Shown: positions 1 through 5,265 of the stretch, one piece after another
Numbering within the stretch: position 1 is the stretch's first letter
Layout of the letters: each line of letters opens with the position of its first letter
Source: an uncultured Clostridia bacterium
GTDB lineage: Bacteria; Bacillota; Clostridia; Lachnospirales; Lachnospiraceae
Direction of reading: 5' to 3'
NCBI GenBank assembly: GCA_945622055.1
Contig: CALZBV010000170.1
Coordinates: 1-5,265 of the forward strand
Length of the DNA: 5,265 nt
The notes under the pieces: model-generated
Database searches by the model: none
The model's input: the letters and a program-made list of their open reading frames with translations, nothing else
Told to the model about the DNA's origin: nothing
Made by a program: the position numbers and the translations under genes

Positions 1-1
1 G

Positions 2-154
2 CTTGTCGCAATCAACGCAGACGAGTCGCAGTTTGTGGCACATTTTAATGCAGATTGCGGAAGAGCCGTGGACCTTATTTCCGGAAAAGAGCATGACTTT
101 GGCGGAGGTTCGTTGCTTGACGGTTACAGTGCTTATTTCTGGAAGTGCTGTTAA
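2..154 (+). CDS. C-terminal end of a probable glycoside hydrolase (5' truncated)
   Basis: This open frame enters from the left edge and stops at TAA 152-154, leaving 50 residues. They read as a small beta-rich domain: LVAINADES, then an FNADCG stretch, then AVDLISGKEHDFGGG, ending GYSAYFWKCC. The pattern 'hydrophobic-hydrophobic-N ... DL(L/I)(T/S)G(K/E) ... aromatic end' resembles the C-terminal all-beta domain that follows the catalytic barrel in GH13 alpha-amylase-type enzymes and in some beta-galactosidases. The catalytic part is outside the window, so substrate and family cannot be fixed. A competing frame starting with TTG at 3 runs to 218 but has unnatural composition and is judged a shadow. 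The gene ends 51 bp before rex with no clear terminator, so read-through into rex is possible. The reading frame is fairly secure; the family assignment is a pattern-based inference. Confidence 0.55.
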   Translation, partial: LVAINADESQFVAHFNADCGRAVDLISGKEHDFGGGSLLDGYSAYFWKCC

Positions 155-190
155 GACGCCGGCATCCTATGCATCTGAATGGAAACTCAG

Positions 191-196
191 AGGAGG
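191..196 (+). promoter_or_regulatory. Ribosome binding site that decides the rex start
   Basis: AGGAGG at 191-196 lies 9 bp before ATG 206. The same frame is open back to ATG 179, but that start would place the Shine-Dalgarno inside the coding sequence and add nine residues (METQRRFLV) not expected at a Rex N-terminus. ATG 206 is therefore preferred. Confidence 0.85.
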
Positions 197-205
197 TTTT
201 TGGTT

Positions 206-850
206 ATGCAAAAGGTAATTTCATCGGCAGTGATAAAGCGGCTGCCGCGTTATTACAGATATCTGGATGAATTGCGGAAAAAAGATGTGGTACGCATTTC
301 CTCCAAAGAACTGAGCGAAAAAATGAACGTTACGGCATCCCAGATCAGACAGGATTTGAACAATTTTGGTGGCTTCGGCCAGCAGGGGTACGGCTACAAC
401 GTGGAATATTTATATAACGAGATTGGAAAGATTCTTGGAATTGATCTGCCGCATACGGTGATAATCATCGGTGCCGGTAACATCGGACGCGCGATTGCAA
501 ATTATGATGATTTTTTACGGCGCGGCTTTCAGATTACCGCGATTTTTGATGTGAATCCGGAGCTGATCGGCAGTGAAGTAAACGGCATCCGGATTCAATC
601 CATGGAGCATCTTCGGGAGTACATAGAAGAGACAAAACCGGATATTGCGGCACTGACCGTACCAAAGGAACAGGCGCCATCGGTGGCGGCGGATGTCACG
701 GCGTGGGGCATTCATGCGATTTGGAATTTCGCTCCGACCGAGCTTTTTCTTTCCGGTGATGTAGTTATTGAAAATGTACACCTGACGGAGAGTCTGATGC
801 GACTCTCCTATAAGATTCGCGCGCAAAAACAGAAGCAGGACGAAGAGTAA
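206..850 (+). CDS. rex: Redox-sensing transcriptional repressor Rex
   Basis: Rex is a cytoplasmic homodimeric repressor that binds DNA when NADH/NAD+ is low and leaves it when NADH rises; in anaerobes it controls fermentation and NADH-reoxidation genes. The 214-residue product has the usual family length. Residues 1-80 form the winged-helix domain, with RLPRYYRYL at 12-20 and the recognition-helix motif SQIRQDL at 45-51, followed by the FGGFGQQGYGY wing. Residues 84-180 form the Rossmann domain, with GAGNIG at 89-94, the acidic FDVNP strand end at 114-118, TVPKEQA at 151-157 and WNFAP at 173-177. The C-terminal helix that swaps between subunits starts near 190 (NVHLTESLMRLSY). At residue 192 a His stands where B. 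subtilis and Thermus Rex have an Asp. No full Rex operator (TTGTTAA-N4-TTAACAA) is visible upstream, so self-regulation is not supported. The fusion gene follows after 22 bp, suggesting co-transcription. Confidence 0.96.
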   Translation: MQKVISSAVIKRLPRYYRYLDELRKKDVVRISSKELSEKMNVTASQIRQDLNNFGGFGQQGYGYNVEYLYNEIGKILGIDLPHTVIIIGAGNIGRAIANYDDFLRRGFQITAIFDVNPELIGSEVNGIRIQSMEHLREYIEETKPDIAALTVPKEQAPSVAADVTAWGIHAIWNFAPTELFLSGDVVIENVHLTESLMRLSYKIRAQKQKQDEE

Positions 851-872
851 CTCTTTTGGGAGGGAGCTTGTC

Positions 873-2879
873 ATGATAACCGGAATCGGAATGGATATGA
901 TTGAAAAAGAGCGTGTGTTGAAAGCAATCGAACGTCCTTCCTTTTTGCAGTCGGTCTATACCGAAAAGGAGCAGAGGCTGATTGCTGACAGGAAAATGAG
1001 GGCGGTCAGTAACTTTGCGGCAAAGGAAGCGGTTGTGAAAGCCTTTGGAACCGGATTTGCCGGTATCCGTCCGGCCGAGATTGAGGTGTTGCGTTATCCT
1101 TCCGGTCAGCCGTATGTCGTGCTTCACGGTGCGGCAAAGGAAAAAGCCGGGGAGCTTGGTGTGGAGCAGGTATTACTTTCCATTACCGATACCGACCGTC
1201 TGACGCAGGCCTTTGTCGTTTTGGAAGGACGAAGAAACGATGCGGTATTTGGAACCGGACCGAAGCAGTGGAAGGAAGCCGGTGCTTCGGAGAAGCGAGA
1301 GGAGCGTTATCCGGTGCTCACAGCAGAACAGATGAAAGAGGTTGACCGGATGACCATTGCATCGTATGGAATTCCATCCCTTACATTAATGGAGCGCGCA
1401 GCGGAAAAGGTAACGGAACGGGTACTTCTTCGTGCCACGAAGGAAACAAAAATCGGTGTGCTTTGCGGTACAGGGAATAACGGCGGGGACGGACTGGCTG
1501 TGGCAAGGCAGCTTACGGCAGACGGATATCAGGCTAAGGTTTTTCTTTTGCATGCAGCAGGATGGCGTGCGTTCTGCGAAGAAGGCACGACGGATAAGCC
1601 TGCATCCTGCACGGAGGAGTTTGCCATTCAGCTGAAAAAGGCATATGAAGCAGGGGTTGTCTTTGAGGAGTTTTCTGAGGCAGACCAGTGTGATCTGGTT
1701 GTGGACGCGCTGTTTGGAATCGGCTTAACCAGAGAGGTTGCCGGCGCATACGCAGAGGTGCTTCGGCAGATTTCTGCGGCGGGACTTCCGGTAATTGCGG
1801 TTGATATCGCGTCCGGAATCTGTGCGGATACCGGAGCAGTCCGGGGGAGTGCGCTGAAGGCAGTGGAAACAGTGACCTTTGGAGCGGCAAAATGCGGACA
1901 GCTGTTTTATCCGGGGAAGGAATACACAGGAAAGCTTATCATTGCCGACATTGGATTTCCAAAGGAGCTTTTATGGGAAAAGAAGGCTGCTTTTTATTTT
2001 CATCAGGGTGTGCTTTTGAAGCGTCCGGAGTATTCCAATAAAGGAACCTTTGGAAAGGTTTCCGTAATCGCGGGCAGCGAGAATATGGCAGGTGCAGCGT
2101 ATTTTTCTGCGTATGCGGCTGCAAGAAGCGGTGCGGGACTGGTTAAGGTGATAACACCAAAGTGTAACCGGGAGATTTTACAGGGAAAGCTTCCGGAAGC
2201 GATGCTTGCGACCTATGAAGAGAATGAAAACAGCATAAAATCTGCTGCAAAGGAAGCAGTTTCCTTTGCAACGTCGGTTGCAATCGGACCGGGACTTGGA
2301 AAGAGTGCTGCGGCAAGAATGCTTGTGAAGGTGACCGCAGAAGAACTGCGGGGGTATGGCGAACATGCGCCGGTATCGGTGTGGGATGCGGATGCCCTGA
2401 ATTTGCTTTCGGAGTTTGCGGATGAGGCAGGACGGCAGACGATTTCGGAACGTCTGAGCTTTTTTGCGGAGTTTTTACCGGAGCATGCAGTGCTGACGCC
2501 ACATCCGGGGGAGCTATCCAGACTTACAGGGGAGCCGGTAAAAGCACTCGTAATGGAGCTTATGGCTGTGGCAAAACGTCTGACGGAGGGAAATCACCTT
2601 ACCTTTGTACTTAAGGATGCAGTTACGGTTGTGGCAAAGGAAGAGGAGTGTTATATACGAACGAGCGGAAATTCCGGAATGGCTACGGGAGGCAGCGGGG
2701 ATGTCCTGACCGGTGCGATAGCGGCCCTTGCAGCAGGGAAAATGTCTGCCTTTGATGCAGCCGTGTATGGAACCTGGCTGCACGGACTTGCCGGAGATGT
2801 GGCAGCAGGGCGCATTGGCGGTGCGCCGGTGCTGGCAAGAGACATTGCTTATGCACTGGCTGAGACCATAAGCACCTGA
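873..2879 (+). CDS. acpS-nnrE-nnrD: Fusion of holo-ACP synthase with NAD(P)HX epimerase and dehydratase (AcpS-NnrE-NnrD)
   Basis: One uninterrupted 668-residue frame holds three enzymes. Residues 1-120 are AcpS, which moves 4'-phosphopantetheine from CoA to apo-acyl carrier protein: GIGMDMIEKERV carries the metal ligand D8, and NFAAKEAVVKAFGTG carries E52. Residues 121-147 are a charged linker. Residues 148-365 are NnrE (YjeF_N fold), which epimerises R- and S-NAD(P)HX: TAEQMKEVDRM, TLMERAA, GTGNNGGDG at 199-207, VVDALFGIG at 276-284, VDIASG with D311, and the closing ADIGFP. Residues 375-668 are NnrD (ribokinase-like), the ADP- or ATP-dependent dehydratase that restores NAD(P)H: KRPEYSNKGTFG at 383-394, AIGPGLG at 470-476, WDADALNLL at 504-512, LTPHPGE at 541-547, and GMATGGSGD with catalytic D610. 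NnrE-NnrD fusion is normal in bacteria; the added AcpS is the unusual part. The AcpS Ser-Ile-Thr-His motif reads SITDT (His to Asp at 106). Start ATG 873 has GGGAGGGA at 858-865. No internal stop or frameshift is seen. Confidence 0.93.
   Translation: MITGIGMDMIEKERVLKAIERPSFLQSVYTEKEQRLIADRKMRAVSNFAAKEAVVKAFGTGFAGIRPAEIEVLRYPSGQPYVVLHGAAKEKAGELGVEQVLLSITDTDRLTQAFVVLEGRRNDAVFGTGPKQWKEAGASEKREERYPVLTAEQMKEVDRMTIASYGIPSLTLMERAAEKVTERVLLRATKETKIGVLCGTGNNGGDGLAVARQLTADGYQAKVFLLHAAGWRAFCEEGTTDKPASCTEEFAIQLKKAYEAGVVFEEFSEADQCDLVVDALFGIGLTREVAGAYAEVLRQISAAGLPVIAVDIASGICADTGAVRGSALKAVETVTFGAAKCGQLFYPGKEYTGKLIIADIGFPKELLWEKKAAFYFHQGVLLKRPEYSNKGTFGKVSVIAGSENMAGAAYFSAYAAARSGAGLVKVITPKCNREILQGKLPEAMLATYEENENSIKSAAKEAVSFATSVAIGPGLGKSAAARMLVKVTAEELRGYGEHAPVSVWDADALNLLSEFADEAGRQTISERLSFFAEFLPEHAVLTPHPGELSRLTGEPVKALVMELMAVAKRLTEGNHLTFVLKDAVTVVAKEEECYIRTSGNSGMATGGSGDVLTGAIAALAAGKMSAFDAAVYGTWLHGLAGDVAAGRIGGAPVLARDIAYALAETIST
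1298..1316 (+). promoter_or_regulatory. Possible internal ribosome binding site and GTG start for a free NnrE-NnrD protein
   Basis: AGAGGAG at 1298-1304 is followed 9 bp later by GTG 1314-1316, in frame with the fusion gene (codon 148). Starting there gives a protein opening MLTAEQMKEVDRM, which is how free-standing NnrE proteins typically begin. This could be a working internal start or a relic of the separate gene before fusion. GA-rich stretches arise by chance in Glu/Lys/Arg codons such as those of this linker, so it is only a candidate. Confidence 0.35.
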
Positions 2880-2966
2880 GCCAAGACACAACGTACCGGT
2901 TTTCACATATCATACAAAGAGAAGTATCTGTAGGCCGTATAGACTGCAGTTTTGCGGGAATACTGT

Positions 2967-2975
2967 TGCTATAGA
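2967..2975 (+). promoter_or_regulatory. Possible extended -10 promoter for mazF-alr
   Basis: TGCTATAGA at 2967-2975 fits an extended -10 element (TG-N-TATAAT with two mismatches) and lies 20 bp before the mazF start. No good -35 hexamer is found 16-18 bp upstream, which extended -10 promoters can tolerate. The 116-bp gap after the fusion gene (2880-2995) contains no recognisable terminator and no ORF long enough for an antitoxin. A separate mazF-alr transcript is plausible but not proven. Confidence 0.35.
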
Positions 2976-2995
2976 GAAAAACGGAGCGTGATGAT

Positions 2996-3340
2996 ATGGT
3001 AATTCGGCGTGGCGATATTTTTTATGCGGACCTTCGTCCGGTAGTTGGTTCGGAGCAGGGCGGCATTCGTCCGGTTCTGATTATACAAAATGATATTGGT
3101 AACAAACATAGTCCCACGGTAATCTGCGCGGCAATCACTTCCAAAATGAAGGCAAAGCTGCCGACTCATGTGGAAATCAGAGCAAATAACTATGATATGA
3201 TGCGGGATTCCGTGATTCTTTTAGAGCAGGTAAGAACCATTGATAAAGTACGGTTGAAGGAAAAAGTATGTCATCTGGACCGGGATGTGCTGGAACGGAT
3301 TGACCGGGCTCTCTGCGTAAGTCTTGCGCTGGATACATAA
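2996..3340 (+). CDS. mazF: MazF/EndoA-type mRNA interferase (toxin), no antitoxin gene visible
   Basis: The 114-residue product closely resembles B. subtilis EndoA (NdoA, MazF), a ribosome-independent endoribonuclease that cuts single-stranded mRNA, at UACAU in B. subtilis. Visible motifs: RRGDIFYADLRPVVGSEQGG at 4-23, RPVLIIQND at 25-33, SPTVICAAITSK at 39-50, KLPTHVEI at 54-61 and RDSVILLEQVRTIDK at 70-84. The catalytic Arg25 and Thr48 known from the B. subtilis enzyme are both present, so it is probably active. Length is normal. The start is ATG 2996 with GGAG at 2983-2986, and the N-terminus MVIRRGD aligns with the family. In B. subtilis the RHH antitoxin EndoAI is encoded directly upstream of the toxin; here there is no room for one, and none lies before alr, 65 bp downstream. 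The antitoxin may be encoded elsewhere, or the gene may act alone. Cleavage specificity is inferred from similarity only. Confidence 0.94.
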   Translation: MVIRRGDIFYADLRPVVGSEQGGIRPVLIIQNDIGNKHSPTVICAAITSKMKAKLPTHVEIRANNYDMMRDSVILLEQVRTIDKVRLKEKVCHLDRDVLERIDRALCVSLALDT

Positions 3341-3347
3341 TCCGGCG

Positions 3348-3370
3348 GCTTCAGGCAGCGGGACTGAGGC
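3348..3370 (+). other. Small inverted repeat in the mazF-alr gap
   Basis: GCTTCAG (3348-3354) can pair with CTGAGGC (3364-3370), seven pairs including one G-U, around a 9-nt loop. No U-run follows, so it is not an intrinsic terminator. It could influence mRNA stability or translation between mazF and alr, or be a chance pairing in this 65-bp gap. Confidence 0.2.
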
Positions 3371-3405
3371 TCCTTCAGAAAACGAAAAAGAAAAGAGGGA
3401 AAAAA

Positions 3406-4575
3406 ATGGAATCAACCTTAAGACGAACCTGGGCAGAGATTGATCTGGATGCGTTGCTTCACAACTATACAAAGCTGCGAAACCACATCGGAAAAGACGT
3501 GAAATTTTTAGGAGTGGTAAAGGCAGACGCATATGGGCATGGTGCGGTACAGGTTTCAAAGACACTTCAGGCAGCGGGGGCTGACTATCTTGCGGTCAGC
3601 AGCATTGACGAGGGCATTGAGCTTCGTCATAATGGCGTTACGATGCCGATTCTGATTCTCGGTCATACACCGGCAGAACAGGTGGAAAATTTGATTGAGA
3701 ACAATATCACGCAGGCAGTTACCTGTCGTGCAAAGGCGGTCGAATACAGCAGGGAGGCCGTTTTACTTGGCAAAACCCTGAAAATACATATTAAGGTGGA
3801 TACGGGAATGTCCCGTCTCGGCTATCTTTGTGATGGGAAGAATTTTAAATCCGGTGTGGATGGAATTGTGGAAGCCTGTAACATGCCGGGACTTTTGGCG
3901 GAAGGAATTTTTACGCATTTTGCGGTATCAGATGAACCGGGAGAGGAGTGCGAGGCTTACACCAGACACCAGTTTTCCTTGTTCTCTGAGGTAATTGCGG
4001 CAGTAGAGGAAAAATGGGGAAAGAAGTTTGCCCTGCGGCATTGTGCGAATACGGGAGCAGTTGCCAGATATCCGGAAACCTGGCTTGATATGGTCCGTCC
4101 GGGATTGCTGCTCTATGGCTATGGTGAATTTGCAAAGGAGCTCGGACTTCGTCCGGTAATGCGTCTGTTCACCACAATCAGTACAATAAAAATTTATCCT
4201 GCCCAAACAGCCATCAGCTACGGTGGTATCTATAAAACCGACAAAACCACGCGTATTGGTGTAGTTCCGTACGGATACGCCGACGGGTTCTTCCGCTGTC
4301 TTTCCAACCGGGTTTCTCTGTACACGAAGGAAGGACCGGCCCCGCAGCGTGGCAAAATCTGCATGGATATGTGTATGATTGATATCACGGATATGCCGGG
4401 TGTGGATGTCGGTTCGGAGGTGGAGGTCTTCGGAGCGCACAACTCGGTGGATGAGCTCGCAACCCTTGCCGGTACGATTCCGTATGAACTGACCTGCTGC
4501 GTAAATAAACGGGTGCCGCGCGTATATTACCGAAACGGTGAGGTAATTGAGCGGGAGCTGTTGCTGCGGGGGTAG
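3406..4575 (+). CDS. alr: Alanine racemase
   Basis: Alr is the PLP-dependent cytoplasmic enzyme that interconverts L- and D-alanine, supplying D-Ala for peptidoglycan. The 389-residue product has normal length and two domains: an N-terminal TIM barrel (about 1-245) and a C-terminal beta domain. Key residues by family knowledge are K39 in VVKADAYGHG (Schiff base with PLP), Y272 in ISYGG (the second catalytic base, on the partner subunit), R137 in VDTGMSRLG (PLP contact), K130 just before that motif (the position carbamylated in the Geobacillus stearothermophilus enzyme), GYADGFFR at 289-296, and GKICMDMCMID at 316-326 with C319 and M320. TIPYE at 358-362 supplies the conserved active-site-entry Tyr. 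The start is ATG 3406, with GAGGGA at 3395-3400 and a 5-bp gap, in an A-rich leader. The neighbours mazF and acpS are the usual company of alr in Firmicutes. There is no signal peptide. Confidence 0.97.
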   Translation: MESTLRRTWAEIDLDALLHNYTKLRNHIGKDVKFLGVVKADAYGHGAVQVSKTLQAAGADYLAVSSIDEGIELRHNGVTMPILILGHTPAEQVENLIENNITQAVTCRAKAVEYSREAVLLGKTLKIHIKVDTGMSRLGYLCDGKNFKSGVDGIVEACNMPGLLAEGIFTHFAVSDEPGEECEAYTRHQFSLFSEVIAAVEEKWGKKFALRHCANTGAVARYPETWLDMVRPGLLLYGYGEFAKELGLRPVMRLFTTISTIKIYPAQTAISYGGIYKTDKTTRIGVVPYGYADGFFRCLSNRVSLYTKEGPAPQRGKICMDMCMIDITDMPGVDVGSEVEVFGAHNSVDELATLAGTIPYELTCCVNKRVPRVYYRNGEVIERELLLRG

Positions 4576-4709
4576 GAATGTAGTTTTACGGAAGTGGAAG
4601 GAAAGCATGGTTTGACGAAACGGTATTCGTATTTTCTGAGATAAGCAGGAGTTAGCCTTGTTTTTGGGATAAGGTCGTCCAGACTGCAGGTAAAACAGCT
4701 TGTGGTTTA

Positions 4710-4752
4710 AAAAAGTATCGTAATACGATACAAAGTTTCAAAAAGTATCGTA
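4710..4752 (+). repeat. 13-bp direct repeat containing the operator half-site
   Basis: AAAAAGTATCGTA occurs at 4710-4722 and again at 4740-4752, exactly 30 bp apart, close to three turns of B-DNA, so both would face nearly the same side. The first copy is the left arm of the palindrome. The second has no matching right arm. A looser match, GAATCGTT at 4773-4780 (6 of 8), lies 28 bp further on, between the -35 and -10 boxes. Confidence 0.65.
4715..4731. promoter_or_regulatory. Perfect 17-bp palindrome, probable operator of the XRE regulator
   Basis: GTATCGTAATACGATAC is a perfect inverted repeat of two 8-bp arms around one central A, the size and symmetry expected for a dimeric HTH_3 (Cro/CI-type) repressor. 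It lies 98 bp before the XRE start codon and just upstream of its likely promoter. It is preceded by an A-run and has no U-run after it, so it is unlikely to be a terminator. The link to the downstream regulator is inferred from proximity. Confidence 0.65.
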
Positions 4753-4760
4753 CCCTTCCA

Positions 4761-4789
4761 TTGCGGAAAACAGAATCGTTCCGTATAAT
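4761..4789 (+). promoter_or_regulatory. Sigma-A-type promoter for the XRE gene
   Basis: TATAAT at 4784-4789 is a perfect -10 box. TTGCGG at 4761-4766 is a weak -35 (3 of 6), with the ideal 17-bp spacer. Transcription would start near 4796, about 33 bp before the ATG. The palindrome and half-site lie at roughly -81 to -44, upstream of the -35, which would suit activation, or repression through cooperative binding down into the spacer. Confidence 0.7.
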
Positions 4790-4828
4790 GAAAGCAAGAA
4801 AAAGGAAGTCAGGAAAGGAGGAAACCGG

Positions 4829-5265
4829 ATGTTTCTTTTTTCACAAAACCTGGCGGAACTACGTAAAAAACGGGGAGTAACCCAGGATGAGCTGGCAGAA
4901 TTTATCGGTGTGACGAAGGCCTCGGTATCAAAATGGGAAAACGGTCAGAGTATGCCGGATATCCAGCTGCTCCCACTTCTGGCATCCTATTTCAATGTAA
5001 CCATTGATGAGCTGGTAGGGTATCAGGCACAGCTTTCCAAGGAGCAGATTCGTGCAGCTTACCAAAGCTTTTCTGCGGCATTTGCGGAACAGCCGTTTGA
5101 TGAGGTGATGGAAGAAAGCAGGAAAATGGTAAAAAAGTATTATTCCTGTTATCCTTTTTTGGTACAAATCTGTGTGCTCTGGCTCAATCACAGCATAGAG
5201 CTTACCGATAAGGAACAGCAGCTTGCAATCTGGGAGGAGATGAAAAGACTCTGCCGGCATATTTC
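4829..5265 (+). CDS. XRE-family helix-turn-helix transcriptional regulator (3' truncated)
   Basis: The frame runs open to the right edge (145 full codons, no stop). Residues 6-62 form an HTH_3 (Cro/CI-like) domain: NLAELRKKRGVTQDELAEFIGV, then the recognition-helix region TKASVSKWENGQSMPD at 29-44, closing with LLASYFNVTIDELVGY at 50-65. That order, with 'SKWENG' and 'DELxGY', is diagnostic. Residues 66-145 look mainly alpha-helical (SKEQIRAAYQSF, EVMEESRKMVKKYY), perhaps an alpha-helical repeat sensing or dimerisation domain; it is incomplete and not recognised. The start is ATG 4829 with a strong AAGGAGG at 4815-4821 and a 7-bp gap. It has its own promoter and a nearby palindrome, so it probably regulates itself and whatever follows outside the window. 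In Firmicutes such regulators often precede ABC transporter genes, but nothing here shows the target. Confidence 0.92.
   Translation, partial: MFLFSQNLAELRKKRGVTQDELAEFIGVTKASVSKWENGQSMPDIQLLPLLASYFNVTIDELVGYQAQLSKEQIRAAYQSFSAAFAEQPFDEVMEESRKMVKKYYSCYPFLVQICVLWLNHSIELTDKEQQLAIWEEMKRLCRHI

Larger units (their letters stand above)
4576..4828. other. Non-coding region between alr and the XRE gene
   Basis: No convincing ORF is present: every ATG here is followed by an early stop or lacks a ribosome binding site. After alr the only terminator-like structures are weak. ACGAA (4615-4619) pairs with TTCGT (4626-4630) and is followed by ATTTTC. CCTTG (4656-4660) pairs with TAAGG (4670-4674) but has no U-run. 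Alr transcription may therefore stop inefficiently. The right half, from about 4705, holds the operator-like repeats and a promoter, listed separately. Confidence 0.6.

Noticed and set aside
148..165. CTGTTAA resembling a Rex operator half-site upstream of rex
   Set aside because: Only the left half matches (6 of 7); the right half matches 2 of 7 positions, so it is not a credible Rex site.
3..218. 71-residue frame starting with TTG at the left edge
   Set aside because: It overlaps the more protein-like frame 2-154 and the rex ribosome binding site, and resembles no known family.
3334..3338. TACAT (MazF target in B. subtilis) overlapping the mazF stop codon
   Set aside because: I found about four TACAT sites in the window (also near 620, 1382 and 3785), roughly the chance rate, so no enrichment is supported.
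3928..4608. 226-residue minus-strand ORF opposite alr, and the other minus-strand ORFs
   Set aside because: These are antisense shadows of strongly supported + strand genes, with no ribosome binding site or family resemblance.
4612..4642. TTGACG resembling a -35 box after alr
   Set aside because: No acceptable -10 hexamer lies 16-19 bp downstream.
2941..4689. AGACTGCAG present in both intergenic regions (2941-2949 and 4681-4689)
   Set aside because: A nine-base match without further flanking similarity is weak and contains the common CTGCAG palindrome; probably chance.
4789..4881. 30-codon ORF starting in the -10 box before the XRE gene
   Set aside because: Its ATG overlaps the -10 box, it has no ribosome binding site, and it runs out of frame through the XRE start.

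Overview
The window looks like chromosomal DNA of a low-to-mid GC anaerobic Firmicute, most likely a Clostridia member close to Lachnospiraceae. This is inferred from the protein styles (clostridial-type Rex, EndoA-like MazF, Alr), strong AGGAGG ribosome binding sites and the gene order; no rRNA or other definitive marker is present. All genes recognised lie on the + strand.

Layout: (1) 2-154, the last 50 codons of a gene entering from the left, probably the C-terminal beta domain of a glycoside hydrolase. (2) 206-850, rex, the NADH/NAD+-sensing repressor. (3) 873-2879, one long ORF that fuses holo-ACP synthase (AcpS) to both NAD(P)HX repair enzymes (NnrE epimerase, then NnrD dehydratase). 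(4) 2996-3340, a MazF/EndoA mRNA interferase with no visible antitoxin gene, preceded by a possible extended -10 promoter. (5) 3406-4575, alr, alanine racemase. (6) 4576-4828, a non-coding region with a perfect 17-bp palindrome, a further copy of its half-site 30 bp downstream and a well-formed -10 box. (7) 4829 to the right edge, an XRE-family regulator cut off by the window.

How the genes fit together: the acpS / alr / mazF neighbourhood is conserved in Firmicutes (B. subtilis has acpS-ydcC-alr-ndoAI-ndoA), so most of the window is a housekeeping block for lipid-carrier activation, cofactor repair and D-alanine supply. Rex lies 22 bp upstream of the fusion gene, which puts an NADH sensor beside enzymes that repair damaged NADH. 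The region from 4576 onward appears to be a separate unit controlled by its own XRE regulator.

Most notable points: the three-domain AcpS-NnrE-NnrD fusion, with a plausible internal ribosome binding site and GTG exactly at the AcpS/NnrE boundary; the solitary MazF; and the operator-like repeat array in front of the XRE gene. Nothing here amounts to a clearly new defence or mobile system.
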